Shown: in pieces, positions 17,203 to 24,742 of the stretch | Layout: each line of letters starts with the position of its first letter | Position numbering within the stretch: the stretch's first letter is position 1 | DNA from: an uncultured Clostridia bacterium | GTDB lineage: Bacteria; Bacillota; Clostridia; Oscillospirales; Acutalibacteraceae | Direction of reading: 5' to 3' | NCBI GenBank assembly: GCA_937892115.1 | Contig: CALAUI010000017.1 | Span: 1-43,594, forward strand | DNA: 43,594 nt | Notes under the pieces: generated by a model | The model's database searches: none | What the model saw: the letters and a program-made list of their open reading frames with translations, nothing else | Told to the model about the DNA's origin: nothing | Position numbers and translations under genes: made by a program

Positions 17203-19629
17203 ATGGCACAGTACAATTTTACAGAAATAGAAAAGAAGTGGCAGAAATACTGGGCTGACCATGAAACCTTCAAGACCGACGTATGGGATTTTTCAAAGCC
17301 CAAATTCTATGCTCTTGATATGTTCCCCTATCCCTCAGGCGTAGGTCTTCATGCAGGTCATCCCGAAGGATATACCGCCACGGATATAATTTCCCGTATG
17401 AAGAGAATGCAGGGCTATAACGTCCTTCATCCCATGGGATACGACTCATTCGGTCTGCCCGCAGAGCAGTACGCCGTTACAACGGGTCATCATCCCAACG
17501 GCTTTACTCAGGATAATATCGCCACGTTCTCAAAGCAGCTCAAGGAACTCGGCTTTGACTATGACTGGTCAAAGATGATAGCAACGTCAGACCCCTCTTA
17601 CTACAAGTGGACACAGTGGATATTCAAGCAGCTCTATCTCAAGGGCTATGCAAAGCTTGTTGATATTCCCGTCAACTGGTGTGAGGAGCTGGGTACCGTA
17701 CTTGCCAACGACGAAGTCATCGACGGCAAGAGCGAGCGCGGCGGCTATCCCGTTATCCGTAAAAACATGAAGCAGTGGGTAATCGACCAGGTTGCCTTTG
17801 CAGACGAGCTTCTTGAAGGCCTTGAAGAAATCGACTGGCCCGAATCCACAAAGGATATGCAGCGCCATTGGATAGGCAAGAGCACCGGCGTTGAAGTCGA
17901 TTTTGACATTGTAGGCGGCGGCAAATTTTCAATCTACACCACCTGCATTGAAACAATCTACGGTATCACCTTCATGGTACTTGCTCCCGACGGCAATCTC
18001 GTTCAGGAGCTGATGCCCAGAATTGAAAATAAAGACGAGGTTAAGGCATATATTGACGAAACAGTCAAAAAGACGGATATGGACCGTACCGAGCTCAACA
18101 AGACCAAATCCGGCTGCTGCCTTAAAGGCATATATGCAATCAACCCCGTAAACGGCAAGGAAGTACCCGTATTCATCGGCGATTTCGTACTTGCAAATTA
18201 CGGTACGGGCGCCGTTATGGCAGTTCCCAGCCACGACCAGAGAGACTTTGAATATGCAACCGTTCACGGTATTCCCATGATTCAGGTAGTTGACGGCAGA
18301 GATGTATCCGAATGCGCCTTTGAAAAGTACGACTATCTGGGCAAGGGCTGTAAGCTTATCAATTCCGAGGAGTTTACCGGTCTCACCGTTGAAGAAGCAA
18401 AGGAAGCAATCACCGTCAAGCTTGAAAAAGCGGGTGTTGCGAGAAGAAAGACAAATTATCATTTCCGTGAGTGGATATTCGCAAGACAGCGTTACTGGGG
18501 CGAGCCCGTTCCCGTCTACTACACAGACGACGGTGAAATCCACGTGCTTGACGACGAAGAGCTTCCTCTTGTACTCCCCGAGCTTGAGGATTACAAGGGA
18601 AAGAACGGCAAAGCACCTCTTGAAAACGCCGAAGAATGGAAGATATACGAAAAGAACGGCATTAAGGGCAAGAGAGAAACCTCCACAATGCCCGGCTCTG
18701 CGGGTTCAAGCTGGTATTTCATGAGATACATTGACCCTCAGAACGAAAATGCTATCGCAGACCCCGAGCTGCTCAAGCACTGGCTTCCCGTTGACCTTTA
18801 CATCGGCGGCCCCGAGCACGCGGTAGGTCATCTGATGTATTCAAGAATCTGGAACAGATTCCTTTACAATCAGGGTGTTTCTCCCGTCAAGGAGCCCTTC
18901 AAAAAGCTCGTTCATCAGGGTATGATTCTGGGTTCAAACGGCATCAAGATGGGCAAGAGATTCCCCGAATACGTAATCAATCCCTCCGATATTGTAAGGG
19001 ATTACGGTGCAGATACACTCCGTCTTTACGAAATGTTCATGGGTCCCATTGAAGCATCAAAGCCCTGGAGCAATCAGGGTGTTGAGGGCGCAAAGAGATT
19101 CCTCAACCGCGTATGGAGCTTCTTCACCGAAAGCGAAAACATCAAGGACGATGCAAGAAATGAACTTGAAAAGGTATATCACCGCACCGTCAAGAAGGTT
19201 TCGTCCGACTTTGAGCAGCTGGCATTCAATACGGCAATCAGCCAGATGATGATATTCGTCAATGCGGTTTATAAAGCAGGCAGCTGCCCCAAGGATTATG
19301 CGGAAGGCCTCATCAAAATGCTCAGCCCCATCTGCCCGCATATTTCAGAGGAAATCTGGCAGATACTCGGTCACGATGATACGATAGCATTTGAAAGCTG
19401 GCCCACCTACGACGAATCCAAGTGCGTTGACGATGAAATTGAAATCGCAGTTCAGGTCAACGGCAAGGTCAAGGAAAAGCTTATGATTTCCGCAGAAGCA
19501 ACTCAGGAAGAGGCACTTGCAGCGGCAAAAGCAGCCGAAAGAGTAGCCGAAGCCATCAACGGAATGCAGATAGTCAAGGAGCTCTATGTTAAAGGCAGAC
19601 TTGTCAATATCGTAGTTAAGCCCCAATAA
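17203..19629 (+). CDS. leuS: Leucyl-tRNA synthetase
   Basis: An 808-aa class I aminoacyl-tRNA synthetase charging tRNA-Leu. The HIGH motif reads HAGH (residues 50-53) in FPYPSGVGLHAGHPEGY; the editing domain (CP1) spans roughly 220-400 with NYGTGAVMAVPSHDQRD; the catalytic KMSKS loop reads KMGKR (582-586); the anticodon-binding domain and a C-terminal domain follow (AVQVNGKVK). The KMSKS variant lacks the usual Ser and ends in Arg. It lies 20 bp behind rsfS and probably shares the transcript. No T-box leader is present ahead of it. Confidence 0.97.
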   Translation: MAQYNFTEIEKKWQKYWADHETFKTDVWDFSKPKFYALDMFPYPSGVGLHAGHPEGYTATDIISRMKRMQGYNVLHPMGYDSFGLPAEQYAVTTGHHPNGFTQDNIATFSKQLKELGFDYDWSKMIATSDPSYYKWTQWIFKQLYLKGYAKLVDIPVNWCEELGTVLANDEVIDGKSERGGYPVIRKNMKQWVIDQVAFADELLEGLEEIDWPESTKDMQRHWIGKSTGVEVDFDIVGGGKFSIYTTCIETIYGITFMVLAPDGNLVQELMPRIENKDEVKAYIDETVKKTDMDRTELNKTKSGCCLKGIYAINPVNGKEVPVFIGDFVLANYGTGAVMAVPSHDQRDFEYATVHGIPMIQVVDGRDVSECAFEKYDYLGKGCKLINSEEFTGLTVEEAKEAITVKLEKAGVARRKTNYHFREWIFARQRYWGEPVPVYYTDDGEIHVLDDEELPLVLPELEDYKGKNGKAPLENAEEWKIYEKNGIKGKRETSTMPGSAGSSWYFMRYIDPQNENAIADPELLKHWLPVDLYIGGPEHAVGHLMYSRIWNRFLYNQGVSPVKEPFKKLVHQGMILGSNGIKMGKRFPEYVINPSDIVRDYGADTLRLYEMFMGPIEASKPWSNQGVEGAKRFLNRVWSFFTESENIKDDARNELEKVYHRTVKKVSSDFEQLAFNTAISQMMIFVNAVYKAGSCPKDYAEGLIKMLSPICPHISEEIWQILGHDDTIAFESWPTYDESKCVDDEIEIAVQVNGKVKEKLMISAEATQEEALAAAKAAERVAEAINGMQIVKELYVKGRLVNIVVKPQ

Positions 19630-19687
19630 AAAAGGACCCGAAATGTCCCGCATTTCAGAACCTTACCGCAAAAACAATAAAAAACAG

Positions 19688-19716
19688 TTGACAATCAAGC
19701 TTCGCTATAGTATAAT
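19688..19716 (+). promoter_or_regulatory. Perfect consensus promoter of rpsU
   Basis: TTGACA (19688-19693), exactly 17 nt, TATAAT (19711-19716): a full match to the vegetative consensus, suiting strong constitutive expression of a ribosomal protein. Confidence 0.9.
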
Positions 19717-19771
19717 CATTCGGAACTTGATTAAGATTAAGTCCCTGTGAATAACGAGGGGAGGGAATACA

Positions 19772-19948
19772 ATGAGCACAGTAAAAGTTAAAGAAGGCGA
19801 ATCACTCGAAAGCGCACTCAGAAGATTCAAGAGACAGACTTCAAGAGACGGCGTTATCCAGGAAGTTCGTAAAAGAGAACACTATGAGAAACCCTCTGTA
19901 AAGAAAAAATTAAAGTCAGAGGCAGCTCGTAAGCGTAAGTACAAATAA
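19772..19948 (+). CDS. rpsU: 30S ribosomal protein S21
   Basis: A 58-aa highly basic protein. The N-terminus STVKVKEGESLESALRRFKR and the segment EVRKREHYEKPSVKKK, ending in RKRKYK, are unmistakable bS21 features. It binds the 30S platform near the 3' end of 16S rRNA and helps in initiation on Shine-Dalgarno sites. GAGGGAAT precedes the ATG. It has its own perfect promoter and a strong terminator, so it is expressed separately from leuS. Confidence 0.97.
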   Translation: MSTVKVKEGESLESALRRFKRQTSRDGVIQEVRKREHYEKPSVKKKLKSEAARKRKYK

Positions 19949-19956
19949 TAACATAA

Positions 19957-19985
19957 AATGCCTGCCTTTACCGGCAGGCATTTTT
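19957..19985 (+). terminator. Intrinsic terminator after rpsU
   Basis: TGCCTGCC/GGCAGGCA stem around a short TTTACC loop, followed by TTTTT. Confidence 0.9.
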
Positions 19986-19988
19986 GTA

Positions 19989-20017
19989 TTTACATTTTGC
20001 TGTTTTTGTTATATAAT
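19989..20017 (+). promoter_or_regulatory. Promoter of the DUF4474 gene
   Basis: TTTACA (19989-19994), a 17-nt spacer and TATAAT (20012-20017), directly behind the rpsU terminator. Confidence 0.7.
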
Positions 20018-20057
20018 AATTCAAAATAATAATTATTAAAGATATCAGGTGATAACA

Positions 20058-21104
20058 ATGTCCTTTATAATCAAACGAATAATCGCCCTTGTAATGTCAC
20101 TGGTTATGATGCCCTTCAATCTGATGGGCAGCGTTAAAAAGGTAATGCCCGACGTAGCTCTTGATTTTACAATGGATGATGAAATCAAAGAAATCTGCGA
20201 TACGGTAAAAGAAAACTCTTACCTTGATATTGAAAAAATCGTAACAAATCTTCCATCCGTCAGTATACCTCAGAAGGTACTCAATTATACCTGCAAGATT
20301 GATTTCAAAGAAATCAGAAGCAAAATAAGAGAGAAGGAATATCAGGCAACCGCGGACGGAAACGATATAGCATCCCTGCTGCTATATACCCTCGGTGCAG
20401 TTATTGAGGGAATTGACGGCTGTCACGTAACGCTCGTTCCAAGAGATAATTTCTACGAATTTGTGCTTGAAATCCATTACGTTGACGATTTCACGGAGAA
20501 TATCCATACGGGAGTTTTCTATAATCCCGAAACAAACGAATTCTTCGGTGAAAACGGAAAAGGCATGGGTCAGATAGGATATGACTTTGACCTTGACGAT
20601 ATGCTTGTTAAAGCAACCGTCAACGGCTGGATGAGGGGCTTCGGATTCTGTCTTGAATATGACGCGTTCTCATATACCACTCCCTTCTTCTTTTATCACA
20701 CGAGAAGATTCAAGTTTGACTACGGCGATAAAGAATGGATGATTCAGATATGGAAGGGAAATTACCTTGTTTCAAACGGCTCCGAGGTAGGCGTTTATAA
20801 CAGAAACAAGGGCTCCTTCGGCTCATTCTACAACTGTGCAGGCAATGACGATATGCTGAATATGTCACTTGAATTATGGCACGGTGACGAGCCCGTATAT
20901 CAGCTTGAGAAACAGCCGCACTGGTGGGCAAACGGATTCAAGCTGACAAAGGACCTGTACACCGCAAAAGAGCTGACAATGAAATTCAGCATTGAAATGA
21001 AGGATGAAGAAATGCTTAAGGCGTTCACCGAAGCGGTAGATAATAACGCCTTCCGCGACGTAACCTACACCGTTGACGGCCTCAACGTAAACCTTGTATG
21101 GTAA
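20058..21104 (+). CDS. DUF4474 domain protein with N-terminal membrane anchor
   Basis: A 348-aa protein with a hydrophobic N-terminus (residues ~2-25) that may be a signal anchor. The middle and end match my memory of the DUF4474 family: DLDDMLVKATVNGWMRGFGF, FKFDYGDKEWMIQIWKGNY and GSEVGVYNRN correspond to its aromatic-rich conserved core. The role of the domain is unknown; it is common in gut Clostridia. I chose ATG at 20058 with AGGTGAT 6 bp ahead; an in-frame GTG at 20049 is part of that ribosome binding site. It is monocistronic, with its own promoter and terminator. Confidence 0.75.
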   Translation: MSFIIKRIIALVMSLVMMPFNLMGSVKKVMPDVALDFTMDDEIKEICDTVKENSYLDIEKIVTNLPSVSIPQKVLNYTCKIDFKEIRSKIREKEYQATADGNDIASLLLYTLGAVIEGIDGCHVTLVPRDNFYEFVLEIHYVDDFTENIHTGVFYNPETNEFFGENGKGMGQIGYDFDLDDMLVKATVNGWMRGFGFCLEYDAFSYTTPFFFYHTRRFKFDYGDKEWMIQIWKGNYLVSNGSEVGVYNRNKGSFGSFYNCAGNDDMLNMSLELWHGDEPVYQLEKQPHWWANGFKLTKDLYTAKELTMKFSIEMKDEEMLKAFTEAVDNNAFRDVTYTVDGLNVNLVW

Positions 21105-21122
21105 AATTATAACATAATGCCG

Positions 21123-21158
21123 GGCAGACGCTTACCGTTTGATAAGTGTCTGCCTTTT
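21123..21158 (+). terminator. Intrinsic terminator after the DUF4474 gene
   Basis: GGCAGACGCTTA (21123-21134) pairs with TAAGTGTCTGCC (21143-21154), one wobble, followed by TTTT. Confidence 0.85.
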
Positions 21159-21243
21159 CCGTTAAACAGTGACATACGGGAAGCTGAAAAACACGATACC
21201 CGAAACGGTTAAAAAACAGCAAACTCAAAGGTTTATTTAATAT

Positions 21244-21271
21244 TGGAAAAAGCCCGGATTTATGTTATTAT
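21244..21271 (+). promoter_or_regulatory. Possible promoter of the two-component genes
   Basis: TTGGAA (21244-21249), a 16-nt spacer and TATTAT (21266-21271) with extended -10 TG (21263-21264). It lies about 65 bp ahead of the regulator start. A competing weaker -10, TATAAG at 21319, lies downstream of the direct repeat. Confidence 0.45.
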
Positions 21272-21280
21272 TGAATCGGA

Positions 21281-21298
21281 TTTTAAGTTTATTTTAAC
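21281..21298 (+). promoter_or_regulatory. Candidate response-regulator binding site (direct repeat)
   Basis: TTTTAAG, 4 nt, TTTTAAC: two half-sites at an 11-bp period, as OmpR/PhoB-type regulators use. A closely similar repeat (TTTTAAG, 4 nt, GTTTAAT) sits at 23303-23320 ahead of the VTC operon. Binding is inferred. Confidence 0.5.
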
Positions 21299-21337
21299 AA
21301 GCTGTTCAACAATATCGGTATAAGGGGGCGGATTGCG

Positions 21338-22012
21338 ATGAGAATACTTCTTGCCGAGGATGAAAAAACGCTTTCAAAAGCTTTGGTTAAAATATTTGAA
21401 AAGAACAATTACTCGGTCGATGCCGTTTTCAACGGTGAAGATGCATTGACGTATATAGAATCCGGCAATTACGATGCCGCTGTTCTTGATATAATGATGC
21501 CGAAAGCGGACGGAATCACTGTTTTGAAAAAAGTACGCTCTGCCGGTATTCCCATCCCCATTCTGCTGCTCACCGCAAAATCCGAAATAGAAGACCGGGT
21601 TCTCGGCCTTGACAGCGGAGCAAACGATTATCTTCCGAAGCCATTTGATACAAAAGAACTTCTTGCACGCATAAGATGTATGACACGGGGAAAAGAAAGC
21701 ACGGATGCAAAGCTTCGCATGGGCAACATTGTTCTTGACCGTGCAACATTTGAGCTTTCATCACCCACTGACAGTTTCCGTCTTGCCAATAAGGAATTTC
21801 AGATGATGGAAATGTTTTTGCTGAATCCGCATCGGATTTTTTCTTCCGAACATATTATGGAAAAAATATGGGGGTATGACAGTGAATCCGAAATCAATGT
21901 GGTATGGGTATATATATCCTATCTTCGGAAAAAATTAAACGCACTCGGAGCCGATGTTCAGATAAAGGCATCACGAAACGCCGGATATTCTCTGGAGGAT
22001 ACCGATGATTAA
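21338..22012 (+). CDS. OmpR/PhoB-family response regulator
   Basis: A 224-aa DNA-binding regulator. The receiver domain (residues ~1-120) has the acidic pair EDE (7-9), phospho-acceptor Asp51 in VLDIMMPKADG, the conserved Thr in LLLTAK and the Lys in YLPKPFD. The winged-helix domain (~130-224) ends with NVVWVYISYLRKKLNALG and ASRNAGYSLE, which is the recognition helix and wing of the OmpR class. Phosphorylation by the overlapping kinase gene's product should control DNA binding. The direct repeats upstream of this gene and of the VTC operon are its likely targets. Confidence 0.95.
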   Translation: MRILLAEDEKTLSKALVKIFEKNNYSVDAVFNGEDALTYIESGNYDAAVLDIMMPKADGITVLKKVRSAGIPIPILLLTAKSEIEDRVLGLDSGANDYLPKPFDTKELLARIRCMTRGKESTDAKLRMGNIVLDRATFELSSPTDSFRLANKEFQMMEMFLLNPHRIFSSEHIMEKIWGYDSESEINVVWVYISYLRKKLNALGADVQIKASRNAGYSLEDTDD

Positions 22013-23252
22013 AAAATTAAAAAAGAAATTTATTATCCTTGCAACCGTATCATCAGTCATTCTGATGACTTTGCTCGTCGGAATCATGAATATTATAAAC
22101 TATTCATCTGTCGTATCCGAAGCCGATGCCGTTCTGGATATACTTTCTCAGCCGAATGCTCCGTTTGGAAATAAAGAGGAGATGCCCGACAAGCCTCCGC
22201 ATGATATGAGAGGTTTTATCCCCCGCGGTATGTCCCCCGAAGTTCCTTATGAATCACGGTATTTTACGGCAATGGTATCAAAAAACGGTACGATAGAAGA
22301 AACTGATTTTTCAAGAATAATATCAGTTAATAACGAATCCGTAACCGACTATATACAAAAAGCGGTTTCAAATAAAAACAACCGGGATTTTATCGAACAA
22401 TTCCGATATTCAAAGCAATCCGATAACAAAGTAACAAGAATTATTTTTCTGGACTGCGGCAGAAAGCTCGATTCTTTTCGCACATTTATGTGGACAAGCA
22501 TCGCCGTGGGGCTGCTTGGCTGTATCATAGTTTTTGTCGTATTTCTTTTCGCTGCAGGTCGTATTGTTCGTCCGATTGCCGAAAGCTACGAAAAGCAGAA
22601 ACAGTTTATTACGGACGCAGGTCATGAGATTAAAACCCCGCTGACCATTATGGGAGCTAATCTTGATTTATTGGAATCGGATTTCGGAGACAATGAAAGC
22701 ATTTCAGATATTCGCACACAAACGAAACGGCTCAGTGAACTGACCGGTGACCTTGTTTATCTTTCAAAAATGGAGGAAGCGGATAATTCACTTGCTAAAA
22801 TCGACTTTCCCGTTTCCGATCTTGCCAATGAAACTGCCGGACAGTTCCGTTCCGTTGCAGCCGCTCAAAACAAAGATTTTCATATACAGATTGAGCCGGG
22901 ACTTACCGTGAACGGCTCTCCGGATGCCATTCAACATCTGATATCGATTCTGCTTGACAATGCCATGAAGTATTCGCCAAGCGGCGGAACGGTGACGTTT
23001 GATATGTATTCCCGTAAAAAGACGCTGTTTATTACCGCGTTCAATACCGTAACGACACCCGTATCAAACGAAAATCTTTCCCGTATATTTGACAGATTCT
23101 ACAGAACGGATGATTCTCGCAATTCCGAAACGGGCGGTCACGGAATCGGGCTCTCGATAGCGCAGGCAATCACCTCGGCACATCAGGGAAAAATCACGGT
23201 TCAGACCGTAAACGGTTCCGATTTCAAAATTACGGTTACAATGCCTTTATAA
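22005..23252 (+). CDS. Sensor histidine kinase
   Basis: A 415-aa membrane kinase overlapping the regulator gene by 8 bp, with GGAGG ahead of its ATG. Two membrane helices (residues ~9-30 and ~163-185) bound a ~130-residue external sensor domain that is Pro-rich near its start. The dimerisation/phosphotransfer domain has DAGHEIKTPLTI with His207, followed by the ATPase domain with LLDNAMKYSPSGG (N box), a DRFYRTDDSR F box and GGHGIGLSIAQA (G2 box). It should sense an envelope signal and phosphorylate the regulator. No PAS or HAMP domain is clear; the ligand is unknown. Confidence 0.95.
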   Translation: MIKKLKKKFIILATVSSVILMTLLVGIMNIINYSSVVSEADAVLDILSQPNAPFGNKEEMPDKPPHDMRGFIPRGMSPEVPYESRYFTAMVSKNGTIEETDFSRIISVNNESVTDYIQKAVSNKNNRDFIEQFRYSKQSDNKVTRIIFLDCGRKLDSFRTFMWTSIAVGLLGCIIVFVVFLFAAGRIVRPIAESYEKQKQFITDAGHEIKTPLTIMGANLDLLESDFGDNESISDIRTQTKRLSELTGDLVYLSKMEEADNSLAKIDFPVSDLANETAGQFRSVAAAQNKDFHIQIEPGLTVNGSPDAIQHLISILLDNAMKYSPSGGTVTFDMYSRKKTLFITAFNTVTTPVSNENLSRIFDRFYRTDDSRNSETGGHGIGLSIAQAITSAHQGKITVQTVNGSDFKITVTMPL

Positions 23253-23258
23253 CTAAAA

Positions 23259-23295
23259 AGAAAGCCGACAGAAACGTATTTTCTGTCGGCTTTTT
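23259..23295 (+). terminator. Intrinsic terminator between kinase gene and VTC operon
   Basis: AAAGCCGACAGAAA pairs with TTTCTGTCGGCTTT around CGTAT, followed by TTTCTTTG. It makes the next operon depend on its own promoter. Confidence 0.88.
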
Positions 23296-23302
23296 CTTTG
23301 AA

Positions 23303-23335
23303 TTTTAAGTACAGTTTAATCCGGCGTAATAGAAT
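23303..23335 (+). promoter_or_regulatory. Candidate regulator site and -10 of the VTC operon
   Basis: Direct repeat TTTTAAG-N4-GTTTAAT (23303-23320) followed 9 bp later by TAGAAT (23330-23335). No good -35 is present; the repeat occupies that place, which fits a regulator-dependent promoter. The repeat resembles that at 21281-21298. Confidence 0.5.
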
Positions 23336-23369
23336 ACAGTTATTAAAAATAAGAAAGGAGAAAAGCGAA

Positions 23370-24041
23370 ATGAAATACCGACACGAATGGAAACACGAAA
23401 TCAATTATGCCGATATGCTGACTCTCCGTGCCCGGCTTTCCGCTGTTATGAAGCGTGATGAACACGTCGTAAACGGAATATATCATATCCGAAGTCTGTA
23501 TTTTGATAATCTTTACGATAAAGCCCTTCGGGAGAAAATCGACGGTGTAAATATCCGCGAAAAATTCCGAATCCGCTTTTATAACGGTGACACATCGTTC
23601 ATCGTGCTTGAAAAGAAAAGCAAAATCAACGGTCTGTGTGCAAAGGAAAGCTGCCGCATTACTGAAGAAGAAGCGCAAAAAATCGTTGACGGTGATTTTT
23701 TGTGGATGAATACAAGCGAAAAGCCGCTGTGTATGGAGCTGTATTCAAAAATGCTGTCACAGGGGCTGAAGCCGAAAACAATCGTTGACTATACCCGTGA
23801 GCCGTTTGTTTTTGCACCCGGCAACGTGCGTGCCACTCTTGATTACGATATCCGCACCGGAATGTTCCGCACGGATTTTCTCAATCCGGGTACTCTTACG
23901 CTTCCTGCCGGAGAATCACCGATAATTCTTGAAGTCAAATGGGATGAATATCTGCCGGATATTATCAAAGATGCCGTTTTGATTCCCGGACGGCAAGCAA
24001 CCGCTTTTTCAAAATATGAACAATGCCGTATATACGGATAA
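23370..24041 (+). CDS. VTC-domain protein, polyphosphate polymerase-like
   Basis: A 223-aa protein of the VTC domain family, the tunnel-fold catalytic domain that makes polyphosphate in the yeast vacuole (Vtc4). Seen here: the basic start YRHEWKHEIN, YHIRSLYFDN, REKFRIRFYN and IVLEKKSKINGLCAKES, supplying the Lys/Arg residues that line the tunnel, and ILEVKWDEYLP near the end. By family it would polymerise or bind phosphate chains at the inner membrane face. I chose ATG at 23370 with AAAGGAG 9 bp ahead; upstream extensions run into the promoter. It is followed 17 bp later by DUF4956, its usual partner. Confidence 0.88.
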   Translation: MKYRHEWKHEINYADMLTLRARLSAVMKRDEHVVNGIYHIRSLYFDNLYDKALREKIDGVNIREKFRIRFYNGDTSFIVLEKKSKINGLCAKESCRITEEEAQKIVDGDFLWMNTSEKPLCMELYSKMLSQGLKPKTIVDYTREPFVFAPGNVRATLDYDIRTGMFRTDFLNPGTLTLPAGESPIILEVKWDEYLPDIIKDAVLIPGRQATAFSKYEQCRIYG

Positions 24042-24058
24042 AAAAGGAGTAAATTATT

Positions 24059-24730
24059 ATGTCTTTCAGTGATATTTTTAAATCAAGTTTTTTAGAAAAT
24101 GTAACCGCCGTAAGCCCTCTTGATATGGTGCTGACCATACTTCTTGCTTTCGGCATCGGTCTGTTTATTTTCTTTGTTTACAAGAAAACCTATCAGGGTG
24201 TGATGTATTCATCCTCTTTCGGCGTTACGCTGATTGCCTTGACTATGATTACATCGCAGGTCATTCTTGCCGTAACATCAAATGTCGTTCTTTCTCTCGG
24301 TATGGTCGGCGCACTGTCAATCGTACGTTTCCGTACCGCCATCAAGGAACCGCTTGACATTGCGTTCCTGTTCTGGTCTATCGCCGCAGGCATTATTCTT
24401 GCCGCAGGAATGATTCCGCTTGCCGTTATCGGCAGCGTTATTATCGGTCTGATTCTTCTCTTTTTTGTCAATAAGAAATCACATAAGAATCCCTATATAC
24501 TTGTTCTTTCCTGTGCAAACCACGATGCGGAAAAAGAGGCAATGCAATATGTAAATTCACAGGTTGAAAGATGCGTTGTGAAATCAAAATCCGCACAACC
24601 GGGACTTGTTGAGCTTAATATGGAAGTTCGTCTCAAAAATGATAATACCGATTTTATCAACGCTCTGTCTGCCGCAAACGGGGTCAACAGTGCGGTGCTT
24701 GTCAGCTATAACGGCGATTATATGGGATAA
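24059..24730 (+). CDS. DUF4956 membrane protein
   Basis: A 223-aa protein with four predicted helices (residues ~22-42, ~52-72, ~75-95 and ~100-140) and a soluble C-terminal domain of ~75 residues. The loop GALSIVRFRTAIKEPLDIAF between helices is the DUF4956 signature. The family is typically encoded beside VTC-domain proteins and is thought to form a membrane partner for them; its role is not established. GGAG precedes the ATG. The gene lies between the VTC and the surface-protein genes with short gaps, so the three are probably co-transcribed. Confidence 0.88.
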   Translation: MSFSDIFKSSFLENVTAVSPLDMVLTILLAFGIGLFIFFVYKKTYQGVMYSSSFGVTLIALTMITSQVILAVTSNVVLSLGMVGALSIVRFRTAIKEPLDIAFLFWSIAAGIILAAGMIPLAVIGSVIIGLILLFFVNKKSHKNPYILVLSCANHDAEKEAMQYVNSQVERCVVKSKSAQPGLVELNMEVRLKNDNTDFINALSAANGVNSAVLVSYNGDYMG

Positions 24731-24742
24731 GGAGAATGTGCA

